Origin: Promethearchaeota archaeon
GTDB lineage: Archaea; Asgardarchaeota; Lokiarchaeia; Sigynarchaeales; SOKP01
Direction of reading: 5' to 3'
Assembly: GCA_016839845.1 (NCBI GenBank)
Contig: JAEOTL010000054.1
Location: 1 to 17,161 of the forward strand
DNA length: 17,161 nucleotides
Shown here: positions 8,630 through 15,590 of the stretch, piece after piece
How positions within the stretch are numbered: the stretch's first letter is position 1
How the letters are laid out: each line of letters begins with the position of its first letter
Translations under genes and position numbers: made by a program
Notes under the pieces: generated by a model
What the model saw: only the letters and a program-made list of their open reading frames with translations
Databases searched by the model: none
Told to the model about the DNA's origin: nothing

Positions 8630-10816
8630 ATGAGAAAGTATTCAAAAGGATTAATGTTTACCCTTTTTCTTACTTCTATAGTACTCCCATTCTTCCCTAT
8701 AACCGTAAAAGCTCAAGCTTCAGATGTTTTTGTTGTAGGAGCCTGTGGACCACGTGATATAGCCCACTGGGATTCCCCCACTTTTGTGACTAGTACTGGT
8801 GATTATTATATAAACACCTGTCTTGAAACCTTATTTCGAGCACAAGCACATATTTGGTCTGGTGATGTTCGTACTGAATTACTTCCAGTATTGGCAACAA
8901 GCTGGACAATTGAAGATAGACCTGATGAAATGAATATGGCTGGTTTTATGAACTATAATGGTATGAAATCAGTAGAACTGACCCTTCGACCAGGAGTTAA
9001 GTTCCATGACGGCTCAGATTGGAATGCAACTGTATTTAAGTGGAACATTGATAGATTTATGAGAATTATAGGAAATATCAGTGGTATTACCCCTGTGATT
9101 GATACAAATATGAAAACTGTACGAGATACTTATTGGTTAGAGGTAGGTGATTATGAAGACTTTGAAACCACCAACTGGAATGTTACTCAATTTGATGGAA
9201 TCCCTGCGAGTTATGCAGAACATGGAGTTTCTGGAGATATGGTAAGCCGCTTTCCCCGTTTTAAAAATGTGACAATCACAGAAGATTTGCAATCAGGAGG
9301 TAAAGTTAAAGTCTATTTTAATGATTGGGATACTGGTTTAAATTATCTTCAGGGATTAGAGATGATCTCAATGGTAGCTTATGAAGACTATTCTGATACT
9401 TTTATTAAGGGATATGGTACGCATCTGGATTTTCCACAAGATAATCCCGCACTTTTTCCTGGACACCTAATAGGTACAGGTCCGTATGTCTTTGGAGGTC
9501 ATGAATCTGATATTGGTATATTGACAAGATTTGATGACTGGTGGAATGCTAGCGCTCAACAAGCTGATGGTTGGCATATGGTTAAAACCGTTGCGTTAGC
9601 TACGTTTGCCCACACCGAAGCAGGATATCAAGCTAGAAGTACTGCTATGGTTGCTGGAGATATTGACTGGGCTTATGACCGTTCTTGGGAACCTATTAAT
9701 TATCAAGATGTAATTGCTGCTCCCAATGTAAGATATATACCTCAGGGCGTTGAAGCTTATGGAGAAAATATTATTTTAAATTGTATCAACGAAACAAGTT
9801 TGTATTATATGGCTTATGTTTTAAATTATAATTTTTCTACCGTATACCCCTCGTATCTCGTAGGCGCATTCGTCGCATCAGGAATAATGAATCCGAATGG
9901 TACGGCGAAGAACATGGGTGGAATAAATCGTGCTTTTAGAAAGGCGATTTCTTATGCGTTTGATTATGATACCTACATACATACTGCTATGAATGACCGT
10001 GTAGTACGTTCTGGAGGATTTCTTACCGGAACTAATCCATATTACAATGGCTCCATACCGATTGCTACTCATGATCTCACCATAGCACGCCAAGCCCTTC
10101 TAGATGATCCATTTTGGGGAGCAGTGTGTGCTAATAGACAACTAAACATTACTAATACGACAGCACAATGGAATTATATAGCAGATACCAATCCTATTTA
10201 TAACATGGAGTATAGTTGGGATCAAGCCCATTTAGAAGCTTATAGTATAATCTCGACAAGCCTTAGAGATATTGGATGTGGTATAGATGCTAGTGAAGAT
10301 GTACCTGATACTTTTTATAAAATGAGCGCAACTTTTACATTTCCTTGGTGGACATGCGATGGATTTTCATTAAAATTACCTTATTTCCGAGTAGCTAATC
10401 TTGGTTACCTTGAAGCCTATTATAAGAGTCCAGCTGCAGGTAGCCTCTGGCCAGGTGATCAATTTTACAATATGGGCTTTAGTTATAATTCAACGTTCGA
10501 TAATATACTAAAAAAAATATGGTTTCAAAACGAAACTGGAGTCCAAGATTCATATAATCAACTAACTGATTGGATTCAAAACTTTCAATATCCCGCTATT
10601 TATTTGGCGAATGATTTAATGGGGCATGCGGTCGATGAAGACTGGGATTATAGTTGGTATTGGGGTACCTTCCGGTTTAATCTAGTTAAGTATGTAGGAG
10701 GAGCGCCTGAGAGACCATTTATCCCAGGTTTTCCAATTAGTGTTGTTTTACCTGCTGCATTAATGGCTATTCTCGGAATCGTTTACACAATTATACGAAA
10801 AAAGAAACATGTATAG
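8630..10816 (+). CDS. ABC transporter substrate-binding protein, family 5 (peptide/oligosaccharide type), membrane-anchored
   Basis: 728 aa, longer than the 500-600 aa of most family 5 members. An N-terminal signal peptide (residues 1-28, cleavage probably after VKA) leads into the binding domain, marked by the signature LTLRPGVKFHDGSDWNATVF at 117-136 and the later segment INRAFRKAISYAFDYD. The C-terminus has the motif IPGFP (698-702), a single hydrophobic span (703-722) and RKKK, so the protein should be tethered outside the cell by its C-terminus, as is common in archaea. Several Asn-x-Ser/Thr sites fit a glycosylated surface protein. It is divergent from the permease/ATPase operon and is its likely solute receptor. 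A weak AGGCGA lies 9-10 bases before the ATG. The ligand is unknown; the neighbouring radical enzyme suggests its substrate or a precursor. Confidence 0.93.
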   Translation: MRKYSKGLMFTLFLTSIVLPFFPITVKAQASDVFVVGACGPRDIAHWDSPTFVTSTGDYYINTCLETLFRAQAHIWSGDVRTELLPVLATSWTIEDRPDEMNMAGFMNYNGMKSVELTLRPGVKFHDGSDWNATVFKWNIDRFMRIIGNISGITPVIDTNMKTVRDTYWLEVGDYEDFETTNWNVTQFDGIPASYAEHGVSGDMVSRFPRFKNVTITEDLQSGGKVKVYFNDWDTGLNYLQGLEMISMVAYEDYSDTFIKGYGTHLDFPQDNPALFPGHLIGTGPYVFGGHESDIGILTRFDDWWNASAQQADGWHMVKTVALATFAHTEAGYQARSTAMVAGDIDWAYDRSWEPINYQDVIAAPNVRYIPQGVEAYGENIILNCINETSLYYMAYVLNYNFSTVYPSYLVGAFVASGIMNPNGTAKNMGGINRAFRKAISYAFDYDTYIHTAMNDRVVRSGGFLTGTNPYYNGSIPIATHDLTIARQALLDDPFWGAVCANRQLNITNTTAQWNYIADTNPIYNMEYSWDQAHLEAYSIISTSLRDIGCGIDASEDVPDTFYKMSATFTFPWWTCDGFSLKLPYFRVANLGYLEAYYKSPAAGSLWPGDQFYNMGFSYNSTFDNILKKIWFQNETGVQDSYNQLTDWIQNFQYPAIYLANDLMGHAVDEDWDYSWYWGTFRFNLVKYVGGAPERPFIPGFPISVVLPAALMAILGIVYTIIRKKKHV

Positions 10817-10841
10817 AAGTAAGAATTTATAAAAAATTGTA

Positions 10842-10855
10842 TTTTTTTTTTTTTT
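10842..10855 (+). terminator. T-run terminator after the binding-protein gene
   Basis: Fourteen consecutive T residues begin 26 bases after the stop codon at 10816, followed by more T-rich sequence. Archaeal polymerase commonly terminates at such tracts without a hairpin. Confidence 0.6.
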
Positions 10856-10863
10856 CTTTCTTG

Positions 10864-11028
10864 TTTGAACTTAAACTTCCTGATCAATGGAATTTATTAA
10901 GTGATAATAAAATCTGGGTTGCTTAATATTCAAGATTAGGAATAACATGGATTCTAGAAGAAGAACCACTAATGATGACAAAAGAAGAAATTAAAAGATT
11001 TCTCAAAATTGTTAAAAACACTAGATAA
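10864..11028 (+). pseudogene. Decayed coding fragment with one in-frame stop, identity unknown
   Basis: A single reading frame of 55 codons gives protein-like sequence on both sides of one TAA at 10924-10926: LPDQWNLLSDNKIWVA before it and YSRLGITWILEEEPLMM, then TKEEIKRFLKIVK, after it, ending at TAA 11026-11028. It has no start codon or ribosome site; the T-run at 10842-10855 lies just before it. The residue mix (Trp, Asp, Glu, amphipathic Lys-rich end) looks coding rather than random AT-rich DNA. I do not recognise a family. A short 18-codon frame from the internal ATG pair is possible but has no ribosome site. The rest of the 331-base gap holds the promoter of the next gene. Confidence 0.4.
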
Positions 11029-11117
11029 TAAAGAAAAATTTACGTGTAAAACTCATGCTTTTTCATTAGAATAGATTTTGAAATCTTTAAAATCAAGTTT
11101 CATAGTAAAATGAAAAA

Positions 11118-11126
11118 TTTATAATA
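11118..11126 (+). promoter_or_regulatory. TATA-like box giving a probable leaderless transcript
   Basis: TTTATAATA is centred about 26 bases before the ATG at 11148, so transcription should begin at or within a base or two of the start codon. No ribosome binding site is visible in the gap, which agrees with a leaderless mRNA. Confidence 0.55.
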
Positions 11127-11147
11127 TATTCAAACCTCAATTATTTT

Positions 11148-12251
11148 ATGACTGAAGTTGACTATTATGAAATCGTACGACAAAAATTACAATTTAGGAG
11201 AATAACTGCTCCTAAACACAAAAAAGTATACCAACTAATGAGAATTTTCTGGGACGCAGATGAGATTAAAATTCTGTCTCAATTTAATAATGTTGGTATA
11301 AAAATCTCACGAAAAGAATTAGCGGAAAAAACAGGTATTTCAGAAGAAGAAATAGAGGAATTATTAAGAAGATCGGCACGAAATGGTACTATTTTAAGAA
11401 CTGGTTCAGATTATAGATTATTACCTCTTGTACCCGGTATATTTGAAATGTATTTCATAAGACGTAAGGATTCCCAAGAAAATCTTCACAAATTTGCGGA
11501 GATTTACCGATACATTTTTAAGAACAGGATACCAGATTTAGAAGAAGTTGATAATATCAGAAGAGGATTCCGACCTTTGCTTCCATATGACTCTGAGGAG
11601 AGATTAATTAAAGTCGATGAATCTTTAGATGTTGAGACACAAGTTCTTCCTTTTGAGGTAGTTAAAGATATGATCGATAAGAATGAATCATTTGCGGTCG
11701 TACCTTGTCAATGTCGGATAATTGGTGAATATACGGGTGAGCCTTGTGAATTAGCACCCGCTGAAATGGGTTGCTTTTTAACCGGAGAAGCCGCGGAAAG
11801 ACAGATCGCTTATGGCGCAAGAAGATTAACTAAAGAAGAAGCTATTGAATTTATTAGAGAAACTGAGAAAGCGGGACTTGTTCATAATACTATTGCGGAT
11901 ACCAGTAAGGATACCTCAAAGTGGATATGCAATTGTTGTAGTTGCCACTGTGGATCACTTCTTCCAGCAAAATTATATCATTATAAGGGCGTAAATCAGA
12001 CCAATTTTGCTCCTGAATTTGATATGGAGCTCTGTACAAAATGTGAAATATGTATAGAAAAATGTCCAAATGAAGCAATTTATCATATTTGGCCAAATAA
12101 ATCAGATTCATCAGATGAAAGGATGAAAGTCAGAGAAGAAATGTGTATAGGATGCGGAACCTGTGCTGTGAATTGTCCTAATAACGCAATCAAAATGGTT
12201 AAAGTAAGAGACGAATACCCTAAAGGAATAAGCATAGATCTTTTTAGTTAA
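11148..12251 (+). CDS. Winged-helix/ferredoxin protein with several Cys clusters (4Fe-4S binding)
   Basis: 367 aa. Residues about 36-92 look like a winged helix-turn-helix (ISRKELAEKTGISEEEIEEL, then a wing ending near GSDYRLL). A middle domain has CQC at 187-189 with Cys200 and Cys209, then the dense cluster CNCCSCHC at 261-268. Two 4Fe-4S ferredoxin motifs follow, CTKCEICIEKCP (296-307) and CIGCGTCAVNCP (333-344). Uncharacterised proteins of this general shape (two extra Cys clusters before paired ferredoxin sites) occur in anaerobic archaea and bacteria. It is probably a cytoplasmic electron carrier or redox-responsive protein; the N-terminal domain could bind DNA or only mediate contacts. 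No signal peptide or membrane span is present. It stands alone, probably leaderless, and convergent with the crotonase gene. The exact function is unknown. Confidence 0.85.
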   Translation: MTEVDYYEIVRQKLQFRRITAPKHKKVYQLMRIFWDADEIKILSQFNNVGIKISRKELAEKTGISEEEIEELLRRSARNGTILRTGSDYRLLPLVPGIFEMYFIRRKDSQENLHKFAEIYRYIFKNRIPDLEEVDNIRRGFRPLLPYDSEERLIKVDESLDVETQVLPFEVVKDMIDKNESFAVVPCQCRIIGEYTGEPCELAPAEMGCFLTGEAAERQIAYGARRLTKEEAIEFIRETEKAGLVHNTIADTSKDTSKWICNCCSCHCGSLLPAKLYHYKGVNQTNFAPEFDMELCTKCEICIEKCPNEAIYHIWPNKSDSSDERMKVREEMCIGCGTCAVNCPNNAIKMVKVRDEYPKGISIDLFS

Positions 12252-12386
12252 GTTTAAACTTTTTCTAAGTTTAAATATTCAAGTTTTTGAATTAAAACAA
12301 ACGCAAAAAATTTATTAATAATTTTTTCTCCTAAGTTAAAATGAAGACAGTTTCATATTTAAAAAAGGAAGAGACCTTAATAATAA

Positions 12387-12415
12387 ATCAGTGCTAATTC
12401 TTACTGATCTTTTTT
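12387..12415 (+). terminator. Hairpin plus T-run terminator in the convergent gap
   Basis: Stem ATCAGT/ACTGAT (12387-12392 with 12403-12408, 10-base loop) followed at once by CTTTTTT. It lies 136 bases after the ferredoxin-type gene. The 12252-12463 gap also has a T-run on the minus strand (12438-12447) that could end the crotonase transcript, and a short palindrome AAGTTTAAACTT followed by Ts at 12250-12265. Confidence 0.45.
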
Positions 12416-12463
12416 ATGACTCTTTTATTTTTTGTTCCGAAAAAAATAAACTTATCCGACTTG

Positions 12464-13225
12464 TTAGCGTCCTTTAAATATTGGTTTTCTATTTTCTTTA
12501 AGCGCTGCGATACCTTCTTGCAGGTCTTCGCTATCTAATTGAGGTTGAATAAACGCATTAAATTCCTCCTGCGCTAAACGCGCTGCTTTTCTAGCTGAAG
12601 GCTCCATATTCTTGTAGTGCCCGTATTTAATCGCTCTTAGTGTTAATGGCGCATTGTCACGTAGTATTTCAGCCATTTTGGTAGCTTCTTCCATGAGTTC
12701 TTGTCTATTTTTTGTTACATGGTTGACTAACCCCACTTCATAAGCCCGTTTACCACTCATTGGTTGCCCTCCCATATAAAATTCCATAGCTATCTTAAAG
12801 GGCATATAAGGTGAATATTCCAAAATTCCACCAACAATTCCGACCCACGCCTCACCAAAGATAAACTGAGCATCTTCTGTAGCATAGGTTATATCTGTAC
12901 CATGAATCGCAATTCCATATCCGCTTCCCGCAACAGTTCCATGTACAGCTCCGATGATGGGTTTCAAAATTTTGGTACCATTCGGGGGAAATGCTTTACG
13001 AAGATCTTTTAGTAAGCCCTTGTGTCTAAGATCTGCACCAAAACTAAAATCCGGACCATTAGCATTGAGAATTGCTACTCTGCTTTCGGAGTCATCCGCA
13101 AAATGCTTCCATGCTTCTCCCAAAGCTTTGCATAAAGGAGGGTCTAGTAGATTTCGCTTTGGGTTATTTAATGTAATATATGCTATCTGATCTTTAACTT
13201 CATAAATTAAAACATCACTTTCCAT
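12464..13225 (-). CDS. Enoyl-CoA hydratase/isomerase (crotonase) family protein with one catalytic Glu missing
   Basis: 253 aa, the normal length of a single-domain crotonase. The first oxyanion-hole segment is FSFGADL (60-66). The second is in the segment from 90 to 130, which aligns with the family core KPxIAAVxG...GxG...D...A..AQF...E...G. The second catalytic Glu of classical enoyl-CoA hydratase (rat Glu164) aligns with Glu125. The first (rat Glu144) aligns near Gly104, with no Glu beside it. The enzyme should therefore bind an acyl-CoA but may act as an isomerase, dienoyl-CoA hydratase or other crotonase activity. It has its own TATA-like box and an AGGAG ribosome site (13232-13236) six bases before the ATG. 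It follows the uvrB/uvrA-remnant region on the same strand but is functionally unrelated to it. Confidence 0.9.
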   Translation of the reverse strand: MESDVLIYEVKDQIAYITLNNPKRNLLDPPLCKALGEAWKHFADDSESRVAILNANGPDFSFGADLRHKGLLKDLRKAFPPNGTKILKPIIGAVHGTVAGSGYGIAIHGTDITYATEDAQFIFGEAWVGIVGGILEYSPYMPFKIAMEFYMGGQPMSGKRAYEVGLVNHVTKNRQELMEEATKMAEILRDNAPLTLRAIKYGHYKNMEPSARKAARLAQEEFNAFIQPQLDSEDLQEGIAALKENRKPIFKGR

Positions 13226-13231
13226 TTTTTT

Positions 13232-13236
13232 CTCCT
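13232..13236 (-). promoter_or_regulatory. Strong ribosome binding site of the crotonase gene
   Basis: AGGAG on the minus strand with a 6-base A-only spacer to the ATG at 13225. It fixes this start and is the clearest Shine-Dalgarno in the window; most neighbours have weak or no sites. Confidence 0.75.
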
Positions 13237-13280
13237 TTTTTTAATTTGAATATATTATTCAATAAATATTATAGATTATT

Positions 13281-13290
13281 TTTATATATA
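13281..13290 (-). promoter_or_regulatory. TATA-like box of the crotonase gene
   Basis: TATATATAAA on the minus strand, predicting a start near 13260 and a leader of about 35 bases holding the AGGAG site. The same decamer is found before uvrB at 15481-15490. Confidence 0.5.
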
Positions 13291-13305
13291 GCTTTTTCAA
13301 CTTTA

Positions 13306-13389
13306 AAAGACTAAGAGAGTTTAATTGACATTAATATTTTTGAAATTATTTTACCTAGCTCCTTTAACGGTAATCGAATTCTGACTCAT
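13306..13389 (-). pseudogene. uvrA: Remnant of the 5' end of uvrA directly downstream of uvrB
   Basis: An ATG at 13389, 39 bases after the uvrB stop and preceded by GGAAG, opens MSQNSITVKGAR, then TAA, then in the same frame NNFKNINVN, then a second TAA at 13321-13323. UvrA proteins begin with I-x-V-[KR]-G-A-R-x-x-N-L-K-N-I-[ND]-V; the frame matches this pattern across the first stop with a single Leu-to-Phe change. Nothing like the UvrA Walker A motif follows, and the promoter of the crotonase gene begins soon after. The reading is an ancestral uvrB-uvrA operon in which uvrA was truncated and then decayed. UvrA would be needed for UvrB to act in repair, so an intact copy elsewhere is likely. 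The 3' limit is approximate. Confidence 0.65.
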
Positions 13390-13428
13390 TCTACTTCCAA
13401 ATTTTTAAATTAATAATAAAAATAAATT

Positions 13429-15435
13429 TCACATTGCTATTTTATAGCTTTTTTTAATATCCTTAATCTTATCGCGTAAATATGCAGCATCTTCAAATCG
13501 AAGTTCTTTAGCGGCCTGAGACATTTTAGATTCAAGGTATTGAAGAATTATGTCAATATCTCCTTCTTGCTCTAATTGTGCTATTTTGGATTTAACGCTT
13601 TTTTTTAGTCTTTTGACTTCTCTTTCCTTATATTCTTTCTCATCCGATAAAGATTTTAAAATGTTTTTTTTAATTGATTGAGGTGTTATCTTATTTTTCT
13701 CGTTATATGCGATTTGTTTATCCCTTCTTCTATTAGTTTCATTTATTGCTTCTCTCATTGCTTTCGAGACTTTATCAGCATATAAAATTGCTCTTCCTTC
13801 TACGTTTCTTGATGCTCTTCCAATTGTTTGAATTAAAGACCGAGTATCCCGCAAAAATCCAAGTTTATCAGCATCCAATATCGCAACTAATTTAACTTCT
13901 GGTAGATCTAATCCTTCTCTCAAAAGATTTATTCCAACTATGACATCATGTGTACCATCCCTTAATTGCCTTAAAATTTCAAATCTTTCCACTGTGTCTA
14001 CTTCTGAATGCAAGTATGCAATTTTAACACTAAGTTCAGCGTAATATTCCGCTATATCTTCCGACATCCTTTTTGTAAGAGTAGTAACCAGGACTCTACC
14101 ATTATTAGCAACAACCTTTCTTATCTCCCCTAATAAATCATCAATTTGATTTTTAGCAGGACGAACTTCTATTTGCGGGTCTACTAATCCTGTAGGTCTG
14201 ATGATTTGTTCCGCAGAAACCCCTTTGCTCTTCTTTAATTCATAATCTCCAGGTGTAGCACTCATAAAAATGATATTGTTTATTTTATCTTCCCATTCTT
14301 CAAAAGTAAGAGGACGATTATCAAATGCACTAGGTAAACGCCAACCGTATTCAACAAGGTTTTTTTTACGTGAGCGATCTCCCCCTATCATTCCATGAAT
14401 CTGGGGGATTGTGACATGACTCTCATCTACTACGATAAGGAAATCCTCTGGAAAGTAGTCTATCAATGTCATAGGAGGTGTTCCAGGGGCTCTTAACGAA
14501 AGCGGTCTAGAGTAATTTTCGATTCCCTTACACCATCCCATTTCTCGCATCATTTCTAAATCGAATTTAACTCTCCTCTCAATTCTTTGGGCTTCAGCCC
14601 ATTGTTTTTTTTTCTTAAAATGTTCAATTCTTTCCTCTAATTCCTCTTCAATTAATTGTAATGCTTTAGTTTTGTTCTCTTCTGGAATCATAAAATGAGT
14701 AGCAGGAAAAACTCTGTAATTTTCTAGCTCTCTTAATACTTTATTAGATATGGGGTGAATTTCTTGTATCGATTCTACTTCATCTCCAAATAACGATATC
14801 CGTATGGCAATTTCTGTGTACGCAGGAAAAACATCTATAATATCTCCTCTCACTCTGACTGAACCAGGTTTAAATTCTGTGCTCTTTCTTTCATAGTTGA
14901 TTTTAATTAAACTAGAGAGGATTTCTGATCTTTTTATTTTTTGACCTGCTTCTACATATAAAGTTACTGATTCCCAGTATTCTGGATCTCCAACGCCATA
15001 TATACATGAAACTGTGGCAACAATTATAACATCCTTTCGCGTTCTAATAGCATGAGCTGAAGCTAATCTCAATCGCTCTATTTCTTCATTTACACTAAAA
15101 TCTTTTTCTATGTATAACCCAGAAACCGGCATATACGCTTCTGGCTGATAATAATCATAATATGAGACAAAATAATGGATTGCATTGTTTGGGAATAATT
15201 CCTTAAGCTCATTATATAATTGTGCAGATAATGTTTTATTAGGTGCCATTACTAATGTGGGTTTTTGGATCTCTTGGATGATATTGGCAATTGAAAAAGT
15301 TTTGCCAGTACCGGTAGCACCTAATAATGTTTGAAACCTTTTTCCTTCTCTTATATTCTTAGCAAGCATGGAAATTGCCAAAGGTTGATCTCCGGAAGGT
15401 TTAAAATCAGTGTGTAAATGGAAGTTTATGCTCAT
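13429..15435 (-). CDS. uvrB: Excinuclease ABC subunit B (UvrB)
   Basis: 668 aa from ATG 15435, close to the 660-700 aa usual for UvrB. UvrB is the damage-verifying helicase-like subunit of nucleotide excision repair; it receives DNA from UvrA and recruits UvrC. Numbered from this ATG: Walker A GATGTGKT at 39-46, damage-probing beta-hairpin YYDYYQPEAYMP at 92-103, DESH box at 337-340, SATP at 392-395, motif VI QTIGRASRN at 536-544, and a C-terminal UVR helix pair (LRFEDAAYLRDKI, about 645-657). A TTG at 15447 would add four residues (MSPI); neither start has a ribosome site, and ATG is preferred. All motifs are intact although the adjacent uvrA is only a remnant. UvrABC is bacterial in origin and patchy in archaea, so ancient horizontal transfer is likely. 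Confidence 0.97.
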   Translation of the reverse strand: MSINFHLHTDFKPSGDQPLAISMLAKNIREGKRFQTLLGATGTGKTFSIANIIQEIQKPTLVMAPNKTLSAQLYNELKELFPNNAIHYFVSYYDYYQPEAYMPVSGLYIEKDFSVNEEIERLRLASAHAIRTRKDVIIVATVSCIYGVGDPEYWESVTLYVEAGQKIKRSEILSSLIKINYERKSTEFKPGSVRVRGDIIDVFPAYTEIAIRISLFGDEVESIQEIHPISNKVLRELENYRVFPATHFMIPEENKTKALQLIEEELEERIEHFKKKKQWAEAQRIERRVKFDLEMMREMGWCKGIENYSRPLSLRAPGTPPMTLIDYFPEDFLIVVDESHVTIPQIHGMIGGDRSRKKNLVEYGWRLPSAFDNRPLTFEEWEDKINNIIFMSATPGDYELKKSKGVSAEQIIRPTGLVDPQIEVRPAKNQIDDLLGEIRKVVANNGRVLVTTLTKRMSEDIAEYYAELSVKIAYLHSEVDTVERFEILRQLRDGTHDVIVGINLLREGLDLPEVKLVAILDADKLGFLRDTRSLIQTIGRASRNVEGRAILYADKVSKAMREAINETNRRRDKQIAYNEKNKITPQSIKKNILKSLSDEKEYKEREVKRLKKSVKSKIAQLEQEGDIDIILQYLESKMSQAAKELRFEDAAYLRDKIKDIKKSYKIAM

Positions 15436-15480
15436 AATTGGAGACAAATATTTTTATTTAATTTTATCAATAGAATAGAA

Positions 15481-15490
15481 TTTATATATA
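15481..15490 (-). promoter_or_regulatory. TATA-like box of uvrB
   Basis: TATATATAAA on the minus strand, 46-55 bases before the ATG at 15435, predicting a leader of about 25 bases. It matches the decamer before the crotonase gene. Confidence 0.5.
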
Positions 15491-15532
15491 AGAGATAACT
15501 CAATAAGTATTCTAATGAATAGTATGATTTGA

Positions 15533-15563
15533 TTTTTTCGAAAAAAAGTAGTAAAATAAAAAC
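15533..15563 (-). terminator. Candidate terminator of the surface-repeat protein gene
   Basis: On the minus strand, T-rich tracts (TTTTTATTTTACTAC, then seven Ts) run into the perfect palindrome TTTTTTCGAAAAAA at 15533-15546, about 30 bases after the stop at 15591. T-tracts alone can end archaeal transcripts. Confidence 0.4.
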
Positions 15564-15590
15564 TAAGTTACGCTCATCAAACCTAGATAT

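Noticed and set aside
11036..11052. Third copy of the shared palindrome (AAATTTAC-GT-GTAAAAC)
   Set aside because: The spacer is 2 rather than 3 bases and the right arm matches only partly, so in AT-rich DNA it may be chance; it is mentioned only as a possible half-site.
11890..12111. Minus-strand 73-codon frame opposite the ferredoxin-type gene
   Set aside because: It is opposite the conserved Cys motifs of the real gene and has no features of its own.
12341..12397. Small 18-codon frame starting MKTVSYLKKEE on the plus strand
   Set aside because: It has no ribosome site or promoter and runs into the hairpin of the likely terminator.
15436..15447. TTG start adding four residues to UvrB
   Set aside because: There is no ribosome site before it, TTG is a rare start, and the ATG at 15435 gives the normal N-terminus.
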